A DNA stretch of 64,000 nt from JBMNFI01 sp050949225. Its GTDB lineage: Bacteria; Bacillota; Dehalobacteriia; UBA4068. The stretch spans positions 744,001-808,000 of the forward strand of contig JBMNFI010000001.1 of assembly GCA_050949225.1 (NCBI GenBank), in the 5' to 3' direction. The position numbers and the translations under genes are program-made. Positions 27,724-36,559 of the stretch are shown in pieces. The number at the start of each line of letters is the position of its first letter. Within the stretch, counting starts at the first letter, position 1. The notes under the pieces are model-generated. The model saw only the letters and a program-made list of their open reading frames with translations. It did not search any database and was not told the origin of the DNA.

Positions 27724-28248
27724 TTAGGCCAATTCTGTCGATTCCTCCAAGGCCTTTTGGTAAGCAGCTGTAGTTTTTTCATCAAAACAGACCATAAATA
27801 CTTTTTGCATCTGCTGATTTTCTGATAAAAATTTTGTAATAACCGTCATGGCAATTGCAGCGGCCTGCTCCAAAGGAAAGCGATAAACACCGGTGCTAAT
27901 TGAAGGAAAACTAATACTCTGACAATCATGCTCTACTGCTAAGCGTAAGCAGTTTCGATAGCAGTTGGCCAATAATTCCGCCTCTTGCTGCTTTCCGCCA
28001 CGCCAGATCGGGCCGGGCGTATGTATAACATAGCGTGCCGGCAAACGATAACCATGGGTGATTTTGGCCTCCCCGGCGGCACAGCCATTAAGTTTTTTAC
28101 ATTCCTCTAAAAGCTGCGGTCCGGCAGCTCGATGAATCGCACCATCCACCCCGCCGCCACCCCTTAAAGAGGTATTAGCAGCATTAACAATGGCATCTGT
28201 TTTTTGTTTAGTGATATCCCCCAAAATAATCTCTAGACGCTTATTCAT
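27724..28248 (-). CDS. ymdB: Macrodomain protein, O-acetyl-ADP-ribose deacetylase (YmdB-like)
   Basis: The 174-residue protein is a whole macrodomain. GDITKQKTDAIVNAANTSLRGGGGVDGAIH at residues 10-39 binds ADP-ribose; the Asn and the Gly-rich loop with VDGAIH are catalytic in MacroD-type enzymes. PSISTGVYRFPLEQAA near 125 is the second ligand loop. Such proteins remove ADP-ribose ester groups or deacetylate O-acetyl-ADP-ribose. It is monocistronic, with a promoter at 28373-28400. Confidence 0.88.
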   Translation of the reverse strand: MNKRLEIILGDITKQKTDAIVNAANTSLRGGGGVDGAIHRAAGPQLLEECKKLNGCAAGEAKITHGYRLPARYVIHTPGPIWRGGKQQEAELLANCYRNCLRLAVEHDCQSISFPSISTGVYRFPLEQAAAIAMTVITKFLSENQQMQKVFMVCFDEKTTAAYQKALEESTELA

Positions 28249-28372
28249 TATTATCCCTCCGATCCTTTAATATAAAAAATTTCCCCCGCAGAATCAATAT
28301 ATCCTGCGATCAAAAACCCTTATCTAGACTGCGCAGAAAGCACTCCCCTTATCAGGAGCAGTATTTCCATTA

Positions 28373-28400
28373 ATTATCATATGCCTCTGCAGCATGTCAA
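28373..28400 (-). promoter_or_regulatory. Promoter of macrodomain gene
   Basis: Minus strand TTGACA (28395-28400), 16-bp spacer, GATAAT (28373-28378). This leaves a leader of about 120 nt before the start codon. Confidence 0.55.
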
Positions 28401-28506
28401 CAAAAATTACACACAAACCTTTTTGCTCTTACCATATAGAGGTATCTTGCCCCCTCGGGCAGCAATTGTTAGAGCTTACTCCACTCGGCAAATAAATGAG
28501 CTTTGC

Positions 28507-28953
28507 TTAGTATTGTTTTTTACCTTTTAATAAAGATAAGAGCGACCGGTAAAACTTTTGATCTTGTTCAACTGTCCGCTTACGTGGCCCTTTAAGTCTG
28601 CCACCGCCTCTTCTAATTTTTTTAGCTGTATATCGAGATAAAAGCAAGGACTCAATATTATGTTCATCATAGATCAAACCATCTTGCGAAAGCACCTGCC
28701 CTCTGCGGGCCAAGGCCATGGCAGCCAGACCATAGTCTTGAGTGATCACGATATCGCCGGGCTCAATACTATTGACTAAAGCTAAATCAACGCTATCATT
28801 TCCCTGATCCACGGCAACTGTTTCCGCTCCTTCTTTTCTAAAATAATGACTGGTATCACAAAAAATTAAACATGCCAACCCCTGCTCGCAAGCTATTTTT
28901 ACCGTCAAATCAACCACCGGACAACCATCGGCATCTATTAATATTCGCATCAT
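28507..28953 (-). CDS. yqxD: YaiI/YqxD family protein (UPF0178, PIN-like)
   Basis: The 148-residue protein starts ILIDADGCPVVD, followed by VAVDQGNDSVDLALV and the acidic ITQDYGLAAMAL. This is the DUF188/UPF0178 signature, with conserved acids resembling PIN-type nucleases. It ends in a basic region (GGGRLKGPRKRT). No activity is established for the family. It is probably a single gene. Confidence 0.88.
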   Translation of the reverse strand: MMRILIDADGCPVVDLTVKIACEQGLACLIFCDTSHYFRKEGAETVAVDQGNDSVDLALVNSIEPGDIVITQDYGLAAMALARRGQVLSQDGLIYDEHNIESLLLSRYTAKKIRRGGGRLKGPRKRTVEQDQKFYRSLLSLLKGKKQY

Positions 28954-29075
28954 TTTACCTCATCTATACACATTTATCATTCCTCAGTTAATATAATTGG
29001 TTAACATTTGTTTATAGCAGTTTATTTTATCATATCATTTTCAGTCCGCCCAGTCCAGAAGGGGTGATGACTCTA

Positions 29076-29104
29076 TTGACTTTTAAAATCTTTTGGTATA
29101 AAAT
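29076..29104 (+). promoter_or_regulatory. Promoter of the polyamine operon
   Basis: TTGACT (29076-29081), 17-bp spacer, TAAAAT (29099-29104). The leader to the speA start is about 120 nt and contains an AAAAGAGCTCTTTT palindrome. Confidence 0.55.
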
Positions 29105-29231
29105 TTTAATAACATAACGGCTGTTAAAAGAGCTCTTTTTCTTTCAGTTGTTTTTTGTAAATTTTGCTAAAACAGTCAAAATATTACTTTCATATATAGA
29201 CCTATCACATCGAAAAAACAGGAGAATAATA

Positions 29232-30701
29232 GTGAACAAAACTCCGCTTAATAAGCTTTCCCAAGAAAGGGCACCTTTGTTTGAAGCCCTCAACAAATTT
29301 AAAAAAATGCGTATCGTTCCCTTTGACGTACCCGGGCATAAACGCGGCAAAGGCAATCAGCCCCTCAGAGATTTTCTAGGAGCTAACTGTTTGGCAGTAG
29401 ATGTAAACTCGATGAAGCCACTGGACAACCTTTGTCACCCTACTTCCGTAATCAAAGAATCCGAACACTTGGCGGCACAGGCCTTTTCCGCCGCCCATGC
29501 TTTTTTTATGGTGGGGGGTACTACCTCTTCGGTACAGGCGATGATTATGTCCGTTTGCCAAAAGGGCGATAAAATTATCCTGCCCCGCAATGTCCACCGC
29601 AGTGCGATCAACTCCCTGATTATTAGTGGAGCCCTACCTGTTTATATTAATCCACGAACAGATAGCCAGCTGGGAATCTCCTTGGGCATGTCAGTTGCCG
29701 ATGTTGAAAAGGCCATCAAAAATAATCCTGAAGCTAAAGCCGTTTTTCTCAATAACCCTACCTATTACGGAATTTGTCCCAACCTTAAAACCATTGTTGA
29801 ACTGGCGCATCATCATAACATGAAGGTTTTAGTAGATGAGGCGCACGGCACACATTTCTATTTTAGTGATAATCTGCCACAATCTGCTATGTCGGCAGGA
29901 GCTGATATGTCCTGCGTCAGCATGCATAAATCCGGTGGATCTCTTACCCAAAGCTCTCTTTTGTTATTAGCAAAAACAGTTAATGCTGATTATCTTAGAC
30001 AAATCATCAACTTAACACAAACCACCAGTGCCTCCTATCTGCTATTGGCCAGTTTAGATATTGCCCGGCAACATTTAGCTGTCAACGGTAAGGATATTTT
30101 TATTAAAGTTAGTGAAATGGCTAATTATGCCCGCGCTGAAATCAATCAAATCGGTGACTATTATGCTTTCGGCAAAGAGCTGATTAATGGTGATTCTATC
30201 GCCGACTTTGATATTACAAAGCTCTCAGTAAACACGCTTGATACTGGTTTGGCAGGTATAGAAGTATATGACATCTTGCGTGATGAATACGACATTCAAA
30301 TCGAATTCGGCGATATAGGAAACTTCCTTGCCTATCTTTCAATGGGGGATCGCCTCCCGGATCTTGAGCGTTTAGTCAGCGCTCTTTCTGAAATTCGACG
30401 CCATCATAAAAAAAGTAAATGTGGTATGCTTAAATATGAATATATTAATCCTCAAGTCGCAATCCCTCCGCAAAAAGCCTTCTATTCACCTAAAAAACCT
30501 CTACAGATTTCGGCGTGTTTAAACCATATTTGTTCCGAATTTGTCATGTGCTATCCTCCCGGCATCCCCATTTTGGCACCGGGAGAAAAAATTACCGCTG
30601 ACATCATAGAATATATTTTATACGCTAAAGAAAAAGGTCTTACACTGACAGGAACTGAAGATATGTCTATTAATTACCTCAATGTTATTCAAGGAGCGTG
30701 A
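29232..30701 (+). CDS. speA: Orn/Lys/Arg decarboxylase family protein, probable arginine decarboxylase
   Basis: This fold-type I PLP decarboxylase has 489 residues, like Bacillus SpeA. The PLP lysine is Lys233 in SMHKSGGSLTQSS. DVPGHKRG near residue 35 and VDEAHGTHFYF near 201 are also diagnostic. The start is a GTG at 29232 behind CAGGAG; the open frame extends upstream without a ribosome site. Next to agmatinase (speB) the likely reaction is arginine to agmatine, though lysine or ornithine decarboxylation cannot be excluded from sequence. It is the first gene of a five-gene plus-strand operon. Confidence 0.9.
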   Translation: MNKTPLNKLSQERAPLFEALNKFKKMRIVPFDVPGHKRGKGNQPLRDFLGANCLAVDVNSMKPLDNLCHPTSVIKESEHLAAQAFSAAHAFFMVGGTTSSVQAMIMSVCQKGDKIILPRNVHRSAINSLIISGALPVYINPRTDSQLGISLGMSVADVEKAIKNNPEAKAVFLNNPTYYGICPNLKTIVELAHHHNMKVLVDEAHGTHFYFSDNLPQSAMSAGADMSCVSMHKSGGSLTQSSLLLLAKTVNADYLRQIINLTQTTSASYLLLASLDIARQHLAVNGKDIFIKVSEMANYARAEINQIGDYYAFGKELINGDSIADFDITKLSVNTLDTGLAGIEVYDILRDEYDIQIEFGDIGNFLAYLSMGDRLPDLERLVSALSEIRRHHKKSKCGMLKYEYINPQVAIPPQKAFYSPKKPLQISACLNHICSEFVMCYPPGIPILAPGEKITADIIEYILYAKEKGLTLTGTEDMSINYLNVIQGA

Positions 30702-30706
30702 GCCGG

Positions 30707-31558
30707 ATGGATTTATGGTATACAGAAAATCACACACCCCATGTTAAATTATCAATTAAAGTAGATCGCCAACTTTATTGCGGTCACAGTGACTATCAAA
30801 GAATTGATGTCTTTGAATCTTTAGAATTCGGACGCATCCTTGTTCTGGATGGCTATATCATGTTGACAGAAAGGGACGAATGTATCTATCATGAAATGAT
30901 CGTTCATGTTCCAATGGCCGTCAATCCCAAAATTAAAAAGGTTTTATTGATTGGTGCCGGCGATGGCGGAGCCATTCGTGAATTAAGTAAATATACGACA
31001 ATTGAGAAAATCGATCTGGTGGAAATAGATCAGCAGGTAGTGGAAATCTGCCGCCAATTTCTGCCTCAGTTGACCTGTTCTTTTTCCGACCGCCGCGTCA
31101 ACATTTATTATCAGGACGGTATCAAATTTATTCGCCGCGTGGAAAATGAATATGATCTTATTATTGTTGATTCAACTGATCCTTTTGGCCCCGGCGAAGT
31201 GCTATTCACCAAAGAATTTTATGGCAATTGCTTTAAAGCCCTGACCGGCGACGGTATTATGGTCAATCAACATGAAAGCCCTTTTTATACTGAAGATGCC
31301 TTGGCCATGGAAAAGGCCCACAAAAAAATTGTCCAATCCTTCCCCATTAGTCGCCTTTATCAAGCACATATCCCGACCTACCCATCCGGACACTGGCTGT
31401 TTGGCTTTGCCGCCAAAAAGCATCATCCTATACATGATCTTGATGCGCAAAAATGGCAGTCATTGCAGCTTAAAACTAAATATTATAATACCAATCTACA
31501 CGTAGGAGCGTTTGCTTTACCTAATTATGTGGAGGAGATGTTAAGGAATGTTGAATAA
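30707..31558 (+). CDS. speE: Spermidine synthase-like aminopropyltransferase
   Basis: The 283-residue protein starts MDLWYTENHTPHV, as in Bacillus SpeE. An AAGGAG site 10 bp before the ATG at 30707 decides the start; a GTG at 30698 overlapping speA is too close to it. The Rossmann-type GAGDGGAIRELSKY near 85 and the acidic IVDSTDPFGPGEVLF near 155 are the family's substrate loops. SpeE transfers aminopropyl from decarboxylated SAM to putrescine. No SpeD, which makes that donor, lies in the window. The gene overlaps speB by 11 bp. Confidence 0.92.
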   Translation: MDLWYTENHTPHVKLSIKVDRQLYCGHSDYQRIDVFESLEFGRILVLDGYIMLTERDECIYHEMIVHVPMAVNPKIKKVLLIGAGDGGAIRELSKYTTIEKIDLVEIDQQVVEICRQFLPQLTCSFSDRRVNIYYQDGIKFIRRVENEYDLIIVDSTDPFGPGEVLFTKEFYGNCFKALTGDGIMVNQHESPFYTEDALAMEKAHKKIVQSFPISRLYQAHIPTYPSGHWLFGFAAKKHHPIHDLDAQKWQSLQLKTKYYNTNLHVGAFALPNYVEEMLRNVE

Positions 31559-32396
31559 AAATATCATGACTTTTTTAGGTTGTGACAATGAATATAAAGA
31601 TTCCGACATAGTGATTTTCGGTGCCCCTTTTGATTCCACTACCTCGTATCGTCCGGGTGCACGTTTTGCCAGCCGTTCGATGCGCGCCGAATCAGACAGC
31701 TTAGAAACTTATAGCCCCTATCAGGATAAGGATCTGGAACATCTTAATATCTTTGATGCCGGTGATCTAGAGCTCTCTTTAGGAGACACCAAAATCGTGT
31801 TAAAGCAAATAGAAAAAATGACTACAGAAATCTTAAACGATGGTAAATTACCGCTAATGCTGGGCGGTGAACATTTGGTGAGCTTAGGTGCTTTGCGCGC
31901 TTTGATTGAAAAATACCCGGACCTGCATATTATTCAATTTGATGCCCATGCAGATTTACGAGATCTCTATCTAAATGACAAGCTTTCCCATGCAACAGTA
32001 ATGAAAAGGGCCTGGGATTTAGTGGGCAATCAAAAGATTTGGCAGTTTGGTATTCGTTCAGGCACAAAAGCCGAATTTCAATGGGCAGAAAAACATACTC
32101 GTTTACAAAAATTTAATTTTAGCGGTTTGGAAAAAACGGTGGAACAATTACAGGGAAAACCCGTTTATTTCACCTTAGACTTAGATGTCTTAGACCCCGC
32201 TGTTTTACCGGGCACAGGCACCCCTGAGGCCGGTGGCGTCAGTTTTGAGGAATTAAGACAAGCTGTCATGCTCGTTAGTAAACTTAAACTCGTTGGCTGT
32301 GACATTGTTGAATTATCCCCCACCTATGATCCCAGCGGGATCTCGACTGTGACGGCTTGCAAAATATTACGAGAATTACTGCTGGCTATTAATTAA
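31548..32396 (+). CDS. speB: Agmatinase
   Basis: This ureohydrolase cleaves agmatine to putrescine and urea at a binuclear manganese centre. The metal ligands are visible in GGEHLVS, DAHADLRD and DLDVLDPAVLPGTGTPE. The 282-residue length is typical. With speA it makes putrescine from arginine, and its start overlaps the speE end. Confidence 0.93.
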   Translation: MLNKNIMTFLGCDNEYKDSDIVIFGAPFDSTTSYRPGARFASRSMRAESDSLETYSPYQDKDLEHLNIFDAGDLELSLGDTKIVLKQIEKMTTEILNDGKLPLMLGGEHLVSLGALRALIEKYPDLHIIQFDAHADLRDLYLNDKLSHATVMKRAWDLVGNQKIWQFGIRSGTKAEFQWAEKHTRLQKFNFSGLEKTVEQLQGKPVYFTLDLDVLDPAVLPGTGTPEAGGVSFEELRQAVMLVSKLKLVGCDIVELSPTYDPSGISTVTACKILRELLLAIN

Positions 32397-32433
32397 GATT
32401 ATCAGTAATTAAGGTAATTAAGGAGGAATTATG

Positions 32434-33636
32434 ATGGGAAAAGTTCTGCTTATCGGTTGTGGCGGTGTAGCTAGTGTAGCAATTCATAAATGTTGTCAAA
32501 ACAGTGAAGTTTTTGAAGAAATTTGTATCGCCAGCCGTACCAAAAGCAAATGTGATGACTTAAAGCTTAAACTGGAGAACACCACCAAAACTAAAATCAG
32601 CACTGCTCAAGTAGATGCGGATAAAGTGGATCAACTGATAACTTTAATTGAACGCTTTAAACCTGATTTAGTCATGAATTTAGCCCTGCCTTATCAGGAT
32701 TTAACAATTATGGATGCCTGCTTGGCTACTAAAACCAATTATATGGATACCGCTAATTATGAGCCACTTGAGACGGCAAAATTTGAATATAAATGGCAGT
32801 GGGCCTATCGCGAGTCTTTTAAAAAAGCAGGGATTACGGCCTTATTGGGCAGCGGCTTTGATCCCGGAGTAACAGGGGTCTTTTGTGCCTATGCTCAAAA
32901 ACATCATTTTGACGAAATAAATTATATTGATATCTTGGATGCCAATGCCGGGGATCATGGCTACCCTTTTGCTACCAATTTCAACCCGGAAATCAATATT
33001 CGCGAAGTATCCGCCAACGGCAGGTACTGGCAGGAGGGACAATGGATCGAAACGAAACCCTTGGAGATTAAACGAGTTTATGATTTCCCGCAAATTGGTT
33101 CTAAGGATATATACCTTTTATACCATGAAGAGTTAGAATCGCTAAAACACAATATTAAGGGAATTAAACGCATCCGTTTTTTTATGACCTTTAGTGAGAG
33201 CTATTTAACACATTTAAAATGCTTGGAAAATGTAGGCATGACTTCCATTGAACCAATAGACTTCCAGGGGCAACAAATCATCCCTTTGCAATTTTTAAAA
33301 GCTGTTTTACCGGATCCGGCTACCTTAGGACCCAGAACTGTTGGTAAAACTAATATCGGTTGCATCTTTCAAGGTAAACAGGCCGGACAAAACAAAACCT
33401 ACTACCTGTATAATGTTTGCGATCATCAAAGCTGCTACCGCGAGGTTGGTGCGCAAGCCGTTTCCTATACCACCGGTGTCCCTGCTATGATTGGTGGCAT
33501 GATGATTTTACAAGGGATCTGGAAAAAACCGGGCGTTTATAATATCGAAGAATTTGACCCTGATCCCTTTATGAAAGCCCTAAATACCTGGGGACTCCCT
33601 TGGCAGGAAAGCTTTGCTCCTCAATTAGTCAATTAA
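32434..33636 (+). CDS. Carboxynorspermidine dehydrogenase (saccharopine dehydrogenase family)
   Basis: This is an NADPH-dependent saccharopine-dehydrogenase-fold enzyme of 400 residues. The N-terminal VLLIGCGGVASVAIHKC binds the cofactor, and GSGFDPGVTGVFCAYAQKH lies near residue 140. Enzymes of this type condense a diamine with aspartate semialdehyde to form carboxyspermidine or carboxynorspermidine. The decarboxylase gene for the next step follows immediately, which supports that role over lysine metabolism. The start at 32434 is 7 bp after AGGAGG; another ATG 3 bp upstream is possible. Confidence 0.88.
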   Translation: MGKVLLIGCGGVASVAIHKCCQNSEVFEEICIASRTKSKCDDLKLKLENTTKTKISTAQVDADKVDQLITLIERFKPDLVMNLALPYQDLTIMDACLATKTNYMDTANYEPLETAKFEYKWQWAYRESFKKAGITALLGSGFDPGVTGVFCAYAQKHHFDEINYIDILDANAGDHGYPFATNFNPEINIREVSANGRYWQEGQWIETKPLEIKRVYDFPQIGSKDIYLLYHEELESLKHNIKGIKRIRFFMTFSESYLTHLKCLENVGMTSIEPIDFQGQQIIPLQFLKAVLPDPATLGPRTVGKTNIGCIFQGKQAGQNKTYYLYNVCDHQSCYREVGAQAVSYTTGVPAMIGGMMILQGIWKKPGVYNIEEFDPDPFMKALNTWGLPWQESFAPQLVN

Positions 33637-33685
33637 AACTAGTAGATTAAATCAACCAACCGAAAAATCTGACAGGATGCTTAAC

Positions 33686-34822
33686 ATGAGTAAAAAATAT
33701 CTAATTGATCACCTGCAAACCCCTTATTACATTATCGATCAAGAACTTTTAAAAAATAATTTATCCCTGCTGCAGCAAGTAACACAAAAAACAGGCTGCA
33801 AAATTCTCTTGGCGCAAAAAGCCTTTTCGATGTTTGCCCTTTATCCGTTAATCAGACAGTATCTGCATGGTACCGCCTCCAGCGGCCTTTTTGAGGCTAA
33901 ATTGTCCCATAACAAGATGAAAAAAGAAAATCACATATACTCTCCGGCCTATACTGAAAAAGATTTCCCGGAGATTGTCTCATATTGCAGCCATATCATT
34001 TTTAATTCCTTTTACCAATGGCAAAAATTTGGTCCGCAAGCGCTAAAAGCAGGAAAATCCTGCGGGCTGCGAATCAATCCGGAACACTCTACTCAAAAAC
34101 ATGCTATTTATGATCCTTGCTCACCCGGTTCACGCTTAGGGATCACCAAAAAACATTTTCAGCCCCGACTGTTACAAGGCATAGAAGGGCTGCATTTTCA
34201 TACCCTTTGTGAGCAAAATGCCGCAGATCTGATTGAAACAGTGGAGGCGGTAGAAGAAAAGTTTGGCACTTACTTTCACCGCATGAAATGGCTCAATTTG
34301 GGTGGGGGTCATCATATAACACATCAAGATTATGATCTTTTTGCCTTAGAGCAATGCCTAAAGCGTCTCCGCGATCAATATCAGCTGCAAATCTATCTGG
34401 AACCGGGAGAAGCCGTCGCCTTAAACAGTGGCTTTTTAGTAACAAGTGTCATTGATCTTGTGGAAAATGAACTCCAAAACGCTATCTTGGACACTTCGGC
34501 AGCTTGTCATATGCCTGACGTACTGGAAATGCCTTATCGGCCACCGCTGCTTACTGCTGATCTGCCCGGGGAAAAGGAATATACCTACCGTTTGGGTGGT
34601 CCAACTTGTCTAGCCGGCGATATCATTGGTGATTATTCCTTTGACGAACCCCTAAAACGTAATAATAAACTGATTTTTACAGACATGGCCATCTATTCTA
34701 TGGTTAAAAATAATACCTTCAATGGAATTAATCTACCTGCTATTGTTCTTCTTAAAACAAACGGACAGGCAGAAGTTATTAAACAATTTACTTATGAAAA
34801 TTTTAAAAACAGACTTTCCTAA
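33686..34822 (+). CDS. nspC: Carboxynorspermidine/carboxyspermidine decarboxylase
   Basis: This alanine-racemase-fold PLP decarboxylase has 378 residues. The PLP lysine is in KILLAQKAFSMF near 35. GLRINPEHS near 125, the glycine-rich NLGGGHH near 205, EPGEAV near 240 and GPTCLAGDIIGDY near 310 match NspC. It decarboxylates carboxyspermidine to spermidine. The start at 33686 follows ACAGGA; an ATG nine bases earlier is less well placed. It ends the polyamine operon and is followed by a perfect 36-bp palindrome. Confidence 0.92.
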   Translation: MSKKYLIDHLQTPYYIIDQELLKNNLSLLQQVTQKTGCKILLAQKAFSMFALYPLIRQYLHGTASSGLFEAKLSHNKMKKENHIYSPAYTEKDFPEIVSYCSHIIFNSFYQWQKFGPQALKAGKSCGLRINPEHSTQKHAIYDPCSPGSRLGITKKHFQPRLLQGIEGLHFHTLCEQNAADLIETVEAVEEKFGTYFHRMKWLNLGGGHHITHQDYDLFALEQCLKRLRDQYQLQIYLEPGEAVALNSGFLVTSVIDLVENELQNAILDTSAACHMPDVLEMPYRPPLLTADLPGEKEYTYRLGGPTCLAGDIIGDYSFDEPLKRNNKLIFTDMAIYSMVKNNTFNGINLPAIVLLKTNGQAEVIKQFTYENFKNRLS

Positions 34823-34825
34823 ATA

Positions 34826-34861
34826 GATCAGACCCCCAAGTGTACACTTGGGGGTCTGATC
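34826..34861. terminator. Perfect 36-bp palindrome after nspC
   Basis: The arms 34826-34843 and 34844-34861 are exact complements; the left arm reads GATCAGACCCCCAAGTGT. It lies 4 bp past the nspC stop. There is no T run, so it may act as a strong stem terminator or mRNA 3' stabiliser rather than a classic intrinsic terminator. Confidence 0.6.
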
Positions 34862-34895
34862 CGCTTATACAACTAATTATTAAAGGGGGATAAAA

Positions 34896-34910
34896 ATGAG
34901 AAGGAAGTAG
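34896..34910 (+). other. Minute ORF MRRK with strong ribosome site inside an inverted-repeat locus
   Basis: A four-codon frame (Met-Arg-Arg-Lys-stop) follows AAAGGGGGA at ideal spacing. It abuts an inverted repeat with arms 34905-34920 and 34973-34987 (AAGTAGGA..AGCATT against AATGCT..CCTACTT). On the plus strand the right arm is followed by TTATATTTTTATT. No gene follows on that strand. It could be a small RNA; the minus-strand reading would place the repeat as the 3' end of the histidine kinase transcript. Confidence 0.2.
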
Positions 34911-34987
34911 GATTAGCATTCTCTATCCACTACTTGCAGATAAAAAAATAGTTTATGTGAAAAACTTGTCTTAATGCTCTCCTACTT
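34905..34987 (-). repeat. Long-loop inverted repeat downstream of histidine kinase gene
   Basis: The two 15-16-base arms pair except for a 2/3-nt internal bulge, with a loop of about 52 nt. On the minus strand the second arm is followed by CCTTCTCATTTTT, so it may terminate the two-component operon. Confidence 0.4.
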
Positions 34988-35080
34988 TATATTTTTATTA
35001 TAACGGCTTAATGTGATAAACATTTGTACAAGTGATGAACTCCCCACGAAAAGGTTGAGTTATTTAAAAAAAGCCTGTTT

Positions 35081-36559
35081 TTATTCAATAATTGTTAACT
35101 CAAACCAAAAAGTACTACCTTGTCCCGGCTCGCTTTCTACTCCATAAGCAGCACCATGCATATCTAAGATATTCTTAACGATAGAAAGTCCTAAACCGGT
35201 GCCAATGGCTGCCCTTTTATGCACCTTCTCAACTTTATAATAACGATCCCAAATGTATTCTAATTGATCTTGAGGAATTCCCGCTCCATGATCAATAACC
35301 TCCACCCTAATCTTTTCGAGCCGGCAAATCTGCCTGACCAAGACCTTTTTATCATCACCGGTGTAAGTAATGGCATTATTAATCAAATTATAAACCACCT
35401 GAGAAATACGTAACTCATCAGCTAAAACATCTACTCCTTGATCGTAAGCAAAACTGATATCATAGCCCTCTTGCTCCATTATTTTAGTATATCTTTGCAT
35501 GATCTTTTTGATACTTTGGGTAATGTTAAAGCGTTCCTTTTGCAAGCTAATAGAACCGGACTGCAAACGAGAAATATCCATCATATCATTGACTAAAATG
35601 GACAAACGAGAAGCCTCGTCAATAATGATTTGAATATTTTCCGAGGTAGTCTCATTAGGCAAATCGCGCATTACTTCGGCATAGCCGGTGATCATAGTTA
35701 AAGGTGTGCGTAAATCATGAGAAACATTGGCGATCAATTCACGCCGTAAATTCTCCACTGTAGATAATTCCTTGGCCGCATAATTAAGCGTCTGACTCAA
35801 CTCGGCAATCTCTTTGTAGCTATCGCCCTCAAAAACAGTATCATAATTGCCGGCGGCCAATTCCTTGGCAGAGTTATTAATTTCAACAATCGGCCGAGAA
35901 ATATGCTTGGAAATCAAAAGAGCCAAGATAAAAGCCAACACTAACATAATTACCGTGGTATAAAAAAGTTGCACACGCAAAGTCTCTACCGTAGACCCCA
36001 CCGGCGAAATGGGTGCATTCACCATAATCACCCGTTCATCCGAGTCCAATTTATAAACGACCATAGTATAAAGAATATTTTCTATCTTCTGGGCATTATG
36101 GTTAATAGCTATTTCCAATTGCCCGGCTGAAATATTGCCGATCTGTTCGTTTGCACGCTCATATCTTTCAATATAACTACCACCGCCTTGTAAAGCCTTT
36201 TTATAATATTGCATCCGCTGCAGATTATTCATCCCCAACAAAATACGGTCAGAGATGGCGTTATAGCCGGAGGTCGCCAAAAGACTACCATTAGAATCAA
36301 AAATTACCACTGATAGATCCTTACTTTTTGCGATCTGTTTTGCCAAGACGTTTAAATTAGGATTGTCAATATTATCTTTAATCTTACCTGCAACGTTTTC
36401 AATTTCTTTGATTTTTATTGACTTATAATTCTGTTCTAGAAAAACTACTTGAGAAAGCCATAAAAAGGCTAAAACAATGGCAATAAAGATAATAAAATAC
36501 AGCAAAATCTTCCAAGTGATACTTGATCTATTTAAAGGATTGAACTTCCCAATCTTCAA
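35081..36559 (-). CDS. Sensor histidine kinase
   Basis: This membrane kinase of 492 residues has TM segments at about 17-38 and 197-217 enclosing an extracytoplasmic sensor domain. A HAMP domain follows at about 218-270. The phosphoacceptor is His281 in NVSHDLRTPLTMITGY. The ATP-binding domain has NLINNAITYTG (N box), VIDHGAGIPQDQ (G1) and GTGLGLSIVKNI (G2). The start is a TTG at 36559 inside the end of the response-regulator gene (32-bp overlap) with no strong ribosome site, so translation is probably coupled. The signal is unknown. Confidence 0.9.
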   Translation of the reverse strand: MKIGKFNPLNRSSITWKILLYFIIFIAIVLAFLWLSQVVFLEQNYKSIKIKEIENVAGKIKDNIDNPNLNVLAKQIAKSKDLSVVIFDSNGSLLATSGYNAISDRILLGMNNLQRMQYYKKALQGGGSYIERYERANEQIGNISAGQLEIAINHNAQKIENILYTMVVYKLDSDERVIMVNAPISPVGSTVETLRVQLFYTTVIMLVLAFILALLISKHISRPIVEINNSAKELAAGNYDTVFEGDSYKEIAELSQTLNYAAKELSTVENLRRELIANVSHDLRTPLTMITGYAEVMRDLPNETTSENIQIIIDEASRLSILVNDMMDISRLQSGSISLQKERFNITQSIKKIMQRYTKIMEQEGYDISFAYDQGVDVLADELRISQVVYNLINNAITYTGDDKKVLVRQICRLEKIRVEVIDHGAGIPQDQLEYIWDRYYKVEKVHKRAAIGTGLGLSIVKNILDMHGAAYGVESEPGQGSTFWFELTIIE

